DNA from: an uncultured Dysosmobacter sp.
GTDB lineage: Bacteria > Bacillota > Clostridia > Oscillospirales > Oscillospiraceae
DNA: 64,000 nt
Reading direction: 5' to 3'
Assembly: GCF_947631165.1 (NCBI RefSeq)
Contig: NZ_CANRKH010000001.1
Coordinates: forward strand, 1-64,000
Positions 16,265 through 25,660 of the stretch are shown here, piece by piece (position 1 is the first letter of the stretch; each line of letters begins with the position of its first letter). The notes below the pieces were generated by a model. It was not told the DNA's origin. It saw nothing but the letters and a program-made list of their open reading frames with translations, and did no database searches. The position numbers and the translations under genes were made by a program.

Positions 16265-17554
16265 TTACAGTGTCACTTCGCCCTGCTTCAGATCGTTGAA
16301 GACATCGGCGTCAAACTCACCCTCACTCTTGGCGACGATAATGGTGTCGATGGCGTCGCCAAGGACGTTCAGGACCGTCTTGAACATATCGGGGAACTTA
16401 TCGATCGCCACGATGATGGCGATGGCTTCCAGCGGGAAGCCGACGGACTGGAGCACCAGGGTCAGCGTGACCATGACCACGCCGGGCATGCCGGGAGAGC
16501 CAATGGTAGCCAGGGTGATGGTGATGATGATGGTGACCAGCATCGGCAGCGTCAGCTCAATGTTATACAGCTGGGAGACGAACACGAAGGTCATGCCCTG
16601 CATGATGGCGGTGCCGTCCATATTCAGCGTGGCACCCAGAGGGATGGAGAAGGCGGCGACTTTTTCAGACACGCCCACGCTGCGGCAGAACTGGATGGAA
16701 TAGGGGATGGTGGCGTTGGAGGAAGAGGTGGAGAAGGGGACCAGGGCGATCTTGCTGTATTTCTTCAGCAGCTTGAAGAAGCTCTGGCCGGTCATCATGC
16801 GGAACATCAAACCATACACCACAAAGCCGAACAGGAAGAACAGGAAGATCTCGCTGGCGCAGTACTTGGCAAGGGTCACGATGATGTCAAAGCCCAGGTT
16901 AGCCACGGTGGAGGCCATCAGGCAGCAAACGCCATAGGGCGTCAAGCTCATGACGATGTTGACGATCTTCAGCATCACATTGGCCAGGGACTCGTTGAAC
17001 TTTTTCACAGGCTCCGCTTTTTCCCCGATCAGGCTGATAGCAATGCCGACGAACACCGCGAATACCACGATGTGGATCATCTTGCCGTCGGCAAAGGAGC
17101 CGACAACGTTGGTGGGGATGAAATCCAGGACGACGTCAGCGAAGGAGGTCTGCACCTGGCTGTACTCCGTGCTGAGATCAAAGGAGCCAAGATTGACACC
17201 CACGCCGGGCTTGAGGATCATGCCGCCCAGGATGCCGAAAATAGAGGCGACGACCGTTGTGGCCATGTAAATGATGAGGATCTTGGAACCGATACGCCCG
17301 ACCTGGCGCACATCGGTGGCCGAGGAAATGCCCATGACCAGGGACGCGAACACAAAGGGAACGATGGTCATTTTGATGAGGTTCAGGTATCCGGTGCCAA
17401 TGATCTTGAAAACTGTTCCTATCAGGAAGGAGTCCCGGAAGGTGCTGGCAGGGACAAAACAGAGGATCGCGCCGATGATCAGACCGGCGACCAGGCCGAT
17501 GATCGACTTTTTGCCAAGGCTCATGGCTTTTTTGCTTTCGTTGCTGTTTTCCAT
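16265..17554 (-). CDS. Dicarboxylate/amino acid:cation symporter (DAACS, GltP/DctA-like)
   Basis: 429-residue membrane transporter of the glutamate/dicarboxylate symporter family with about 8 helices and two re-entrant hairpins. Family motifs present are the serine-rich STSSSNATIP, the NMDGTAIMQG substrate/Na+ site, and a PGMPGVVMVTL segment. Members take up glutamate, aspartate, serine or C4-dicarboxylates. ATG at 17552-17554 after AAGGAAG. First gene of an operon with the aminotransferase and divergent from a LysR gene that probably regulates it. Confidence 0.93.
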   Translation of the reverse strand: MENSNESKKAMSLGKKSIIGLVAGLIIGAILCFVPASTFRDSFLIGTVFKIIGTGYLNLIKMTIVPFVFASLVMGISSATDVRQVGRIGSKILIIYMATTVVASIFGILGGMILKPGVGVNLGSFDLSTEYSQVQTSFADVVLDFIPTNVVGSFADGKMIHIVVFAVFVGIAISLIGEKAEPVKKFNESLANVMLKIVNIVMSLTPYGVCCLMASTVANLGFDIIVTLAKYCASEIFLFFLFGFVVYGLMFRMMTGQSFFKLLKKYSKIALVPFSTSSSNATIPYSIQFCRSVGVSEKVAAFSIPLGATLNMDGTAIMQGMTFVFVSQLYNIELTLPMLVTIIITITLATIGSPGMPGVVMVTLTLVLQSVGFPLEAIAIIVAIDKFPDMFKTVLNVLGDAIDTIIVAKSEGEFDADVFNDLKQGEVTL

Positions 17555-17630
17555 AAGTTTCTTCCTTTCTCTTTTTGTTCCGGCGGCGGAGGTGTCGCCG
17601 TTTTCACCAAATTAACACACTTTTTGCGGC

Positions 17631-17659
17631 TTGAAAAACAGCGAAATATACGATATAAT
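17631..17659 (+). promoter_or_regulatory. Promoter of the LysR gene
   Basis: TTGAAA, 17-bp spacer, TATAAT on the plus strand, 56 nt ahead of the LysR start. Strong match. Confidence 0.82.
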
Positions 17660-17671
17660 ATCGGAAAAATT

Positions 17672-17699
17672 CATATTTGCCGCAGCAGCGGCAAATATG
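17672..17699. promoter_or_regulatory. Perfect 12-bp-arm palindrome, probable operator
   Basis: CATATTTGCCGC and GCGGCAAATATG flank a 4-nt centre, with no mismatch. It lies between the LysR promoter and its ribosome site, in the divergent intergenic region. It contains a T-N11-A type core and is the best candidate LysR binding site. Confidence 0.6.
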
Positions 17700-17715
17700 T
17701 CGGGGAGGAGAACCC

Positions 17716-18642
17716 ATGGATTATCAGGATATGGAGGTCTTTCTGTCTCTCACAGCCAGCCGGAACATCAGCAAAACGGCGGGGCTGCTGTATCTGTCCC
17801 AATCAACGGTGAGCCATCGCCTGAAGGCTATGGAGGAGGAACTGGGCTGCCGCCTGATGGAGCGGAACAAGGGAAAAACCACACTGACCCTCACGGACCG
17901 GGGCAAGGCCTTTATCCCCATCGCGGAAAAATGGCGGGACGTTTACCTGGAGACCTGCAATTTCAAGGCCACGGACGAGCAGCTGTACGTCACACTGGGA
18001 TGTGTGGACAGTTACAGCGCCTATATCTTCCCGGCGTTTTACCGGCAGATCTTTTCCGCCCATCCCAATCTCCATCTGACCATCAAGACCCTTCAGATCG
18101 AGGGCATTTTCCGCCATCTGGCAAATCAAACGGTGGATATCAGCCTCAGCAGCCACAGCATGGATGACGAGGCCGTTTTGAACACGGCGCTTTTTTCAGA
18201 GCCGATGTATTTTCTGTGCGCCGCCCAGGATGACAGCTATCCCGAATATGTGGATGTGAAAACGCTGGCACCCAACATGGAGCTGTATTTCAACTGGAGC
18301 AGCGATTACGCGTCCTGGCATCAATATTGGTTTGGTCTTTTGTACAATCCCCGTATTATTTTAGACAAAGCATCCCTGATCCGGCAATACCTGCTTGGCT
18401 CCTCCTATTGGGCCATCGCGTCCGCGTCGGTCGCCAGAAATCTGGTCCTGTCCGGCGGTATACACTGCCACCGCCTGATCCAGCCGCCGCCGGAACGGAC
18501 CTGCTACCGGGTCATCCACAAGGAGAACCGCCTGCTGCACCATGACGCGTACAGCTTTTTCAATCAGGAATTGGACGCGTTTGTGCGGGAACAGGTCGCC
18601 GCGAAATTTGCGGCTGACCATGAGTGGGTCTGCGCTCCATAA
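17716..18642 (+). CDS. LysR family transcriptional regulator
   Basis: 308-residue DNA-binding regulator. An N-terminal winged helix-turn-helix (residues 1-60, including LSQSTVSHRLKAMEEELGC) is followed by a LysR effector-binding domain (about 90-300). The ATG at 17716 follows GGGGAGGAG. It is divergent from the DAACS symporter/aminotransferase operon with a 161-nt shared region. LysR proteins typically control such a neighbour and themselves. The effector is probably the transported amino acid or its transamination product (inference). Confidence 0.92.
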   Translation: MDYQDMEVFLSLTASRNISKTAGLLYLSQSTVSHRLKAMEEELGCRLMERNKGKTTLTLTDRGKAFIPIAEKWRDVYLETCNFKATDEQLYVTLGCVDSYSAYIFPAFYRQIFSAHPNLHLTIKTLQIEGIFRHLANQTVDISLSSHSMDDEAVLNTALFSEPMYFLCAAQDDSYPEYVDVKTLAPNMELYFNWSSDYASWHQYWFGLLYNPRIILDKASLIRQYLLGSSYWAIASASVARNLVLSGGIHCHRLIQPPPERTCYRVIHKENRLLHHDAYSFFNQELDAFVREQVAAKFAADHEWVCAP

Positions 18643-18773
18643 GCGTTCAGGCCATGCCGCCATTCGTCCCACCGGAGGACACAAAGGCCCATCCGTCCGC
18701 CAGGGGCTGTCCAAGCGGCCAGCTTCCCGGGGAAATAGCGGAAATTTGCGCAAGGGCCGGAAAGGACCAAAAC

Positions 18774-21362
18774 ATGAAGGAGGCAGCGAAAAGCCGCGGG
18801 ATCAAGGAACAGCGAATATCCTCACTGGGCCAAGTCACCTGTGTGCTGATACTGAGCGTCGTAACCGTATTGGCTTTCTCCTATTTTATGTACGCCAGCA
18901 ATCAGCATGTGACGAGGCAGAACGCCGTCTATATGGAAGGCGCCGCCCACCAGATCACCAGGCACCTGGAGGATCGGATGGTCAGCGCCCAGAGCAACAT
19001 CTCCACCATAGCCTATCTGGCGGCTCAATCCATGCCTGCGGAAGGGATGACCCAGGAGCTGCTGGCCGTTCTGGAGGAGCAGTCCAGCTTTGACTATGTG
19101 GAGTTCACCAACGCCGAGGGCACCTGCATGAACGCCACAGCCGGGACCGCCAACGTGTCCGACCGGGATTACTTCATTCAGGGGATGCGGGGCGGCACTG
19201 GCGTGTGCATCGTCCAGAACTCCCGCATAACCCACGAAACGCTGGCCATCTTCTATGCACCCATTTACCAGGACGGCGCGGCGGCGGGTGTTCTTACCGG
19301 CGTATACCGGCAGAGCAGTATGGAAAACCTGATCAACGCCAACTTTTTTAACGTTACCGCCCAAAGCTATATCTGCGCTCCGGACGGCACAGTCATCTAT
19401 GCCGGAGGAAGCGAAAAAGCGGAAAACCTTCTGGAGAATCTGCGGGACCGCGTCTCCCCCAACGCGTACCAACAGGTGCTGAAGGCATTTCAGGGCCGTG
19501 AGGTCTGCAACGTCGCCTACACCACTGGCGGCAGCACCGCCGGGAACGCCGTCTTCCTCCCCATGCAATACAACGACTGGATCCTGATCCTGGCCTTCCC
19601 CGCGTCGGTGTTCGCGGAAATGACCAAAACGGCCCAGACTGTGAGCATCCGCCTGCTGGCGGTGCTGGCGGTGCTCCTGCTGTACTTTGCGATCCAAATG
19701 CTGATCTACCACCGCAAGCGGAAAAAGCTGGAACAGGAAAATCAGGATATCTCCGATATCGTGAACAGCGTCACCCACCTGTTCAACCGATTCCTGGTGG
19801 TGGATCTGAAAAAGGACACCTATAAATATCTGAAGGGCGCGGCACCGGGGCTGCCCCGTCAGGGCAGATACAGCCAGCTGCTGAATGACCTGAGCGCCGC
19901 GCAGCAGAATGTCGGTGGACGGGGGCGCAGACTTCTGAACCAGAAGGCTCTGCAGGAGAGTCTGCAGGCGGACACTCCCTACCTGCAATACGAGTACCGG
20001 GCGAACCAGGAAAATGGCACCTGGGAAAACGTGTCTGCCCTGTGCATCCGCCGGGAGCGGGGCCTGGCGGAAATGGTCCTGCTGGCGGTGCAAGACGTAA
20101 CGGAGTTGAAGACCCGGGAATTAGAGAGCCAGGCGGCGCTGCAGGAGGCTCTGGAAATGGCCGAAAGCGCCAGCAGAGCCAAGAGCGACTTTTTGACCCA
20201 CATGTCCCACGACATCCGCACACCCATGAACGCCATCATGGGGATGACCTCCCTGGCGGTGATGCACATCGATGAAAAGGACCGCGTGCTGGACTGCCTG
20301 AACAAGATCACCGTGTCCAGCAAGCATCTCCTGGCCCTTATCAACAATGTGCTGGACATGTCCAAGATCGAAAGCGGGAAACTGTCCCTGGCAGAGCAGC
20401 CTTTTGACCTGGCGGAAATGCTGAGGAACGTTGTGACGATCATGAATCCCCAGATCGCCGCAAAGGGACAGACGCTGCAGACAGATGCCCCCTGTCTGAC
20501 GCACACGGCCGTGATCGGTGATTCCCTGCGCCTGCGGCAGGCCCTGGTCAATATTCTGGGCAACTCGGTGAAATTCACGCCGGCGGGCGGCACCATTTTT
20601 CTCAGCGTCCGGGAGGAGCCTTCCGTCATTTCGGGCTGGGGCTGCTATGAATTTGTGGTGAAGGATACCGGCGTGGGGATGGAGCAGTCATTTTTGGATC
20701 GGATCTTTGAGCCGTTCAGCCGCTCCCAGGATTCAGACAAGCAGCACATTGAGGGCAGCGGCCTGGGCATGGCCATCACCAACAACATCGTGCGGATGAT
20801 GAACGGCTCCATCAAAGTGGAGAGCCAGCCGGGCGCCGGTTCCACATTCACGGTGCAGCTCTATCTGATCCTTCAAAATACTGCGCCAAGGCCGCTGGAC
20901 GCGGCAGAGCCGCAGGATGCGGCGGCTCTGGAGACCGACCAGCTCCTGGAACAGGATTACGGCGGGCGCCGGGTCCTGCTGGCAGAGGACAACGAGCTGA
21001 ACCGGGAGATCGCGGCGGAGCTGCTGAGCTCCGTGAACCTCCAGGTGGAAATGGCCCATGACGGCCAGGAGGCCGTGGAGATGACTGCAGAAAAGCCCGC
21101 CGGATATTACAGTCTGATCTTCATGGACATCCAAATGCCCCGGAAAAACGGCTATGAGGCCGCTACGGCCATTCGGGCCATTCCGAACCGGGAGGACCTG
21201 CAGCAGATCCCCATCGTGGCCATGAGCGCCGACGCCTTTGCCGACGATATCCGCCGGGCCAAGGAGGCAGGCATGGTGGACCATGTATCCAAGCCCATTG
21301 AGATCGGCAGACTGCTGGAAGCCCTGGCCCGCTGGCTGGGACCTGACGAGAATGCGCCATGA
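18774..21362 (+). CDS. Hybrid sensor histidine kinase/response regulator
   Basis: 862-residue membrane sensor. It has an N-terminal helix (about 18-38), an extracytoplasmic Cache-like domain (about 40-290), a second helix (about 292-312), a linker/PAS-like segment, then HisKA with phospho-acceptor His479 in SHDIRTPMN. HATPase follows (N box around NSVKFTPAGG, G boxes KDTGVGM and GSGLGMA). The C-terminal receiver has phospho-acceptor Asp785 in FMDIQMP. Start ATG follows AAAGGA. No separate output gene is adjacent, so it may signal to a distant partner. The ligand is unknown. Confidence 0.92.
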   Translation: MKEAAKSRGIKEQRISSLGQVTCVLILSVVTVLAFSYFMYASNQHVTRQNAVYMEGAAHQITRHLEDRMVSAQSNISTIAYLAAQSMPAEGMTQELLAVLEEQSSFDYVEFTNAEGTCMNATAGTANVSDRDYFIQGMRGGTGVCIVQNSRITHETLAIFYAPIYQDGAAAGVLTGVYRQSSMENLINANFFNVTAQSYICAPDGTVIYAGGSEKAENLLENLRDRVSPNAYQQVLKAFQGREVCNVAYTTGGSTAGNAVFLPMQYNDWILILAFPASVFAEMTKTAQTVSIRLLAVLAVLLLYFAIQMLIYHRKRKKLEQENQDISDIVNSVTHLFNRFLVVDLKKDTYKYLKGAAPGLPRQGRYSQLLNDLSAAQQNVGGRGRRLLNQKALQESLQADTPYLQYEYRANQENGTWENVSALCIRRERGLAEMVLLAVQDVTELKTRELESQAALQEALEMAESASRAKSDFLTHMSHDIRTPMNAIMGMTSLAVMHIDEKDRVLDCLNKITVSSKHLLALINNVLDMSKIESGKLSLAEQPFDLAEMLRNVVTIMNPQIAAKGQTLQTDAPCLTHTAVIGDSLRLRQALVNILGNSVKFTPAGGTIFLSVREEPSVISGWGCYEFVVKDTGVGMEQSFLDRIFEPFSRSQDSDKQHIEGSGLGMAITNNIVRMMNGSIKVESQPGAGSTFTVQLYLILQNTAPRPLDAAEPQDAAALETDQLLEQDYGGRRVLLAEDNELNREIAAELLSSVNLQVEMAHDGQEAVEMTAEKPAGYYSLIFMDIQMPRKNGYEAATAIRAIPNREDLQQIPIVAMSADAFADDIRRAKEAGMVDHVSKPIEIGRLLEALARWLGPDENAP

Positions 21363-21405
21363 GCCGCCCTCAGTCAGCAGGCAAAAAGTGCCCCCGCGGG
21401 ACATG

Positions 21406-21450
21406 CAGCAGAAAAGCAGAGGAACTAAAGTTCTTCTGCTTTTCTGTTTA
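21406..21450 (+). terminator. Terminator after the hybrid kinase
   Basis: AGAAAAGCAGAGGAAC and GTTCTTCTGCTTTTCT arms around TAAA, followed by GTTTA. A second hairpin, GGCAGCGCGG/CCGCGCTGCC (about 21464-21490), follows. Confidence 0.6.
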
Positions 21451-21647
21451 AGGAAACTGAGCCGGCAGCGCGGGCAGGTCCGCGCTGCCCTTCTGTTCCC
21501 CTCCGTTCCGGGAAATAACATGCGTTTTTCCAACATGTCCAAAATAACCGCCGAACTTTTATGCAAAAAAACAGCGGCGCCAGCTCCGGTTTTTTTATAT
21601 AATACAGATAATCCTTTCTGCATATCCGAACAATAGGAGCTTACCAT

Positions 21648-23096
21648 ATGGAACATATCAGACAGCTGTGGTGCCGCATGTCGATCAGGCTGAAGTGCAT
21701 GCTGCTGATGGGAACGCTGCTGGCCGCCCTGTGGTTTTTGGTGGTGGCGGCCATGCTGCAATTACAGTCCTTCAGCCGAAAATCCGACGTCATTATGAAC
21801 GAATACATTGATATCACCGGCTTCATGGACGCATTTTCAGCGGAGAACGTATGTCTGGAGGCGTACATCCGCCCCATTCTGGACGCAGAGGCCAGCTATC
21901 AAAAGGCCATCGCCGCCACGGACCGCTGCCTGGAAAAGCTGCGGCCCGACTGGCAGATGGATCAGCCGGAGGAATATGCCTTGAAGCGGGCCATCTGCAA
22001 TGCCATGGAGCATTACCGGAACTCCCAAGCGATTTTGCTGCAGATCAACGACCAGGATCTGCTCATTGATGAATATCTGTCCCTAAAGACCCAGGCGGCA
22101 TATATCGACGGATATACTCGGGACCTGCTCCACGGCCGCATGGTCCAGGGCGGCGAGCAGTGGAATCAGATCGCCGCGGCCAACGACCACAGCATCCAGC
22201 GGTTTGCCGGATTCCTGCTGGTGGTGACCATTCTGACGGTTCTGGCGCTGCTGCTGTTTACCCGGAGCATCCTTCAGCCCCTGACGGACCTGGGCCGCGC
22301 GGCGGACGCCATCAGCACCGGCTGCTATGACGCGCCGCCGCTGGATATCCGGAGCATGGATGAGCTGGGCCGCACGGCCCGCTCCTTCAACCAGATGCAG
22401 CTGGAGATCCGCAGCACCATCGACAGCATGGAAAAACAGGCCGAGATGGAAAAGCACCTGCTGGAAAAGGAGGTGGAGGCGGTTCAGATGCAGCGCCGCC
22501 TCCAGGAGGGCCGCTTCGCCCAGCTCCAAAGCCAGATCAATCCACACTTTCTGTTCAATACCCTGAACACCATCGCAGCGCTGGCCCGGGAGGAGAAGGC
22601 GCCGCTGTCGGAAAATTTGATCATGCGGCTGTCCAGCTTCTTTCGCTACTCGCTGGAGAGCGACGAAAAGCTGGTACCTCTGGAGCGGGAGCTTCGGCTT
22701 TTGCAGGATTACATCGAGCTGCAGGAGACCCGGTACGGCGACCGCATCACCATGGAGGTGACCGCCGACCCGGCGCTGGGAGATGTGATCGTCCCCAAGT
22801 TCATTTTGCAGCCGCTGGTGGAAAACGCCATTCTCCACGGGCTGCGGTCCTGCCCAGGCGGCGGCCACATCCGGGTCCGGGCCTGGCAGGGGCGGCGGGG
22901 CGTGACGCTGACCGTCACAGACAACGGCTGCGGCTTTGACAGCAGCCGGCCCCCTGTGAAAACACGGCACAAGTCCGTGGGACTGGATAACATACGGGAG
23001 CGGATGGAGCTGAGCGGCGGACGGCTGGATGTGTTCAGCATCCCCGGTATTGGGACCACCGCCCGGATCATCATCGGAGAGGGGAAGCAGCCATGA
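21648..23096 (+). CDS. Sensor histidine kinase, YesM/LytS-type (HPK7)
   Basis: 482-residue membrane kinase with helices at about 14-37 and 185-207 flanking a mostly helical extracellular sensor, then HAMP (about 208-262) and a coiled coil. The His_kinase domain has the characteristic QINPHFLFNTLN (phospho-acceptor His300), then an HATPase with LVENAILHGL and DNGCGF. This architecture is the YesM class, usually paired with an AraC-type response regulator, and that gene follows with a four-base overlap. Start ATG after AGGAG. Given position, it probably controls the TRAP transporter downstream. Confidence 0.92.
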   Translation: MEHIRQLWCRMSIRLKCMLLMGTLLAALWFLVVAAMLQLQSFSRKSDVIMNEYIDITGFMDAFSAENVCLEAYIRPILDAEASYQKAIAATDRCLEKLRPDWQMDQPEEYALKRAICNAMEHYRNSQAILLQINDQDLLIDEYLSLKTQAAYIDGYTRDLLHGRMVQGGEQWNQIAAANDHSIQRFAGFLLVVTILTVLALLLFTRSILQPLTDLGRAADAISTGCYDAPPLDIRSMDELGRTARSFNQMQLEIRSTIDSMEKQAEMEKHLLEKEVEAVQMQRRLQEGRFAQLQSQINPHFLFNTLNTIAALAREEKAPLSENLIMRLSSFFRYSLESDEKLVPLERELRLLQDYIELQETRYGDRITMEVTADPALGDVIVPKFILQPLVENAILHGLRSCPGGGHIRVRAWQGRRGVTLTVTDNGCGFDSSRPPVKTRHKSVGLDNIRERMELSGGRLDVFSIPGIGTTARIIIGEGKQP

Positions 23097-23809
23097 TCAA
23101 GATCCTGATCGCGGAGGATGAAGCGAAGAGCCGGGAGGCCATGGCCTCCCGGCTGAGAGGGCTCCTGGGAGACGGAGCCCTGATCGAGACCGCCTCCGAC
23201 GGCAACGAGGCCATTTTGAAATCAGAGCGGATGCAGCCTCAGCTTATTTTCATGGATATCGAAATGCCGGTGAAAAATGGATTGGAAGCGGCAGACGTCA
23301 TCAAGCGGCGGCAGCCGGAGACCCATGTGGTGTTTTTAACGGCCTACGACCGGTTTGATTACGCCGTGGGCGCTCTGCGCTCCGGGGCGGAGGAATACCT
23401 GCTGAAGCCCGTTACGGAGACGGGCCTGCGGGAGACGCTGCAAAAATTTTTCGCCGTGCTCCCGGAGCCAGACCAGAAGGAGTCCCCTTTTCAGACGGCG
23501 CTGAACGTATGGATCCGGCAGCACTACACAGAGGACGTCTCCCTGGAGGACGCGGCGGAGGGCATGGGGATGAGTCCCTTCTATTTCTCCCGCCAGGTCA
23601 AGGCCGCCACCGGCAAGACATTTCTGGATTATTTCACCGCTTACCGGATCGAGCGGGCCAAAAGACGGCTGCAATCCACGGAGATGGCTGTCAGTGAGGT
23701 GGGCCGCTCGGTGGGATATTCGGACCCCAATTATTTTGCCAAAGTCTTTAAGCGGACGACAGGCTGCACGCCATCTGTCTACCGTTCAACTGCAGGACGT
23801 GAAAAATAA
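23093..23809 (+). CDS. Response regulator with AraC-type output (YesN-like)
   Basis: 238-residue regulator. The receiver domain (1-120) has the acidic pocket EDE near residue 9 and phospho-acceptor Asp55 in FMDIEMPVKNG, plus a KPV lysine motif. An AraC/XylS double helix-turn-helix occupies residues 130-235 (GMSPFYFSRQVKAATGKTF, then EVGRSVGYSDPNYFAKVFKR). The ATG overlaps the kinase stop, so the pair is co-translated. The dctPQM TRAP genes 205 nt downstream are the likely target. Confidence 0.93.
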   Translation: MIKILIAEDEAKSREAMASRLRGLLGDGALIETASDGNEAILKSERMQPQLIFMDIEMPVKNGLEAADVIKRRQPETHVVFLTAYDRFDYAVGALRSGAEEYLLKPVTETGLRETLQKFFAVLPEPDQKESPFQTALNVWIRQHYTEDVSLEDAAEGMGMSPFYFSRQVKAATGKTFLDYFTAYRIERAKRRLQSTEMAVSEVGRSVGYSDPNYFAKVFKRTTGCTPSVYRSTAGREK

Positions 23810-23824
23810 CGAGAACAAGGACCG

Positions 23825-23862
23825 CAGGGACGGGCTGAAAGCCCGTCCCTGTCTATTTTGCA
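23825..23862 (+). terminator. Terminator after the YesMN-like pair
   Basis: CAGGGACGGGCT and AGCCCGTCCCTG arms with a tiny loop, then TCTATTTTG. It separates the two-component genes from the TRAP operon, which therefore needs its own promoter. Confidence 0.75.
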
Positions 23863-24014
23863 CAAAATCGCAGCAAAGTTTTTGATGTCTGTCAAAAAAT
23901 AGACAGAGTAACCGCAAGAGTTTACGGTTTCTTCACATTTCCTTCTTCGTTAAAATAAGGGCAGAAGGATTCAGACCTCATGAAAATCCAATTTTTTAAT
24001 GGAGGAAGAGCATT

Positions 24015-25070
24015 ATGAAGAAGTTCCTTGCATCTTTGCTGGCAGTCTGCGTGCTGCTGGCTCTCTGCACCGCCTGCGGCGGCGACGCCAAGACCGACGC
24101 CCCCGCTGACGACACCAAAACCGAGACTCCCGAGACCCCTGCAGCCCCCAGCACCGAGACCATGGTCCTGCGTCTGGCCAACAGCCACAACGCTGAGCAC
24201 ATCACCAGCCAGGCTTGCCAGATGTTCGCCGATCTGGTGAACGAAAAGACCAACGGCCGTATCACCATTGAGTGCCACTTCGCCGGCGAGCTGGGCGACG
24301 AGCGCTCCACCATCGAGCAGTGCCAGTTCGGCGGCCTGGACTTTACCCGTGTGTCCTCCGGCGCTTCCGCCGAGTTCGCCCCTCTGATGAACGCCCTGCA
24401 GATGCCCTATGAGTACACCAGCGTGGACCACCTGTTCGAGGTCCTGGACGGCGAGATCGGCCAGGAGGTCTTTGAGACCTTCAAGGCCAACAACCTGGTG
24501 GGCATCACCTATCTGCATCCCGGTTCCCGCAACTTTTTCAACTCTCAGAAGGAGATCCACACCCCCGCCGACATGGCCGGCATGAAGATCCGCGTGTCTG
24601 AATCCGAGCTGATGCTGACCCTGATGGACTGCCTGGGCGCCGCCGGCGTGGGCCTGCCCTTCAACGACACCTATTCCTCCATCCAGACCAAGGTGGTGGA
24701 TGGCGCCGAGAACAACATGACCTCTTACATCGAGATGTCCTTCTGGGAGGTCGCTCCCTACTGGACCTATGACGGCCACTCCTACATGCCTGACATGATC
24801 CTGGCCTCCAAGCAGACCATGGATAAGCTGTCCGCCGAGGATCAGCAGATCATCTTCGACTGCGCCAAGGAAGCCGAGGTCTGGCACCGTGACGCCTGGG
24901 AGGCCTCCGAGGCCAAGAACGCCGAGATCGCTCTGGAAAAGGGCTGCACCCTGACGACCCTGACTGAGGACGAGCTGAAGGCGTTCCAGGATGCCGTCGC
25001 CCCCATGTATGACTCCTTCCTGAATGACGAGCAGAAGGCCATCGTGGAGCGCGTCCAGGCCCTGGGCTGA
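24015..25070 (+). CDS. dctP: TRAP transporter solute-binding lipoprotein (DctP)
   Basis: 351-residue extracytoplasmic binding protein with a signal peptide and lipobox LCTAC, a Thr/Pro-rich linker, then the DctP fold. FAGELGDERSTIEQCQFGGLD and the central MKIRVSES carry the conserved Arg that normally salt-bridges a substrate carboxylate, so an organic acid is likely. RBS GGAGGA. First gene of dctPQM, with a hairpin after it that may keep DctP in excess over the membrane subunits. Confidence 0.93.
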   Translation: MKKFLASLLAVCVLLALCTACGGDAKTDAPADDTKTETPETPAAPSTETMVLRLANSHNAEHITSQACQMFADLVNEKTNGRITIECHFAGELGDERSTIEQCQFGGLDFTRVSSGASAEFAPLMNALQMPYEYTSVDHLFEVLDGEIGQEVFETFKANNLVGITYLHPGSRNFFNSQKEIHTPADMAGMKIRVSESELMLTLMDCLGAAGVGLPFNDTYSSIQTKVVDGAENNMTSYIEMSFWEVAPYWTYDGHSYMPDMILASKQTMDKLSAEDQQIIFDCAKEAEVWHRDAWEASEAKNAEIALEKGCTLTTLTEDELKAFQDAVAPMYDSFLNDEQKAIVERVQALG

Positions 25071-25083
25071 TCCATGTGAACAA

Positions 25084-25116
25084 GGGGGCGGCCTGCCCAC
25101 AGGCCGCCCCCTTTAT
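25084..25116 (+). terminator. Hairpin between dctP and dctQ
   Basis: GGGGGCGGCCT and AGGCCGCCCCC arms around a 6-nt loop, followed by only TTTAT. A leaky terminator or mRNA-stabilising hairpin is likely because dctQM must still be expressed. Confidence 0.6.
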
Positions 25117-25144
25117 CCAATAAATGATCGAAAGGAGAGACCTT

Positions 25145-25660
25145 ATGGACTTTTTGCGGAAACTATGCCGTCTGTTATTCAAAGCCCTGGAATGGTTTGC
25201 CATTATCTGCATGGTGATCCTGACCATCATCGTCTTTATCGATGTGATCCTGCGCTATATCTTCAAGCAGGGCTTTCCCTGGACCCAGGAGGTCGCCACG
25301 CTGATGCTGGTCTGGTTCAGTCTGATCGGCATGGCCATCGGCGTGCTGGAAAAGATCCACATCAGCATCGAGATGTTCACCGCCAAGCTGCCTGAAAAGG
25401 CCATCAGCGCACTGGAGACCGTCAATCACATCCTGATCGCCGCTTTCGGCGGCGCCATGGTGTATTTCGGCGCAGTCATCATGAACATGACGAAGCTGTC
25501 CACCATGCCTGCCACCAAGCTGCCCAGCGCCGTGCTGTATATCATCCTGCCCCTGTCCGGGACCCTGGTGCTGCTGAACGCCATCCTGGTGGCCGCAAAA
25601 CAGGAGAAAAAGATCTTTGCCGATCCCAACGGCGCCGGAGAGGAGGATACCAATGCCTGA
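25145..25660 (+). CDS. dctQ: TRAP transporter small permease (DctQ)
   Basis: 171-residue membrane protein with four predicted helices and the DctQ block FSLIGMAIGVLEKIHISIEMF. It supports DctM in Na+-driven uptake. The ATG at 25145 follows AAAGGAG; a codon 21 nt earlier overlaps that site. Its end overlaps the dctM start. Confidence 0.92.
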   Translation: MDFLRKLCRLLFKALEWFAIICMVILTIIVFIDVILRYIFKQGFPWTQEVATLMLVWFSLIGMAIGVLEKIHISIEMFTAKLPEKAISALETVNHILIAAFGGAMVYFGAVIMNMTKLSTMPATKLPSAVLYIILPLSGTLVLLNAILVAAKQEKKIFADPNGAGEEDTNA

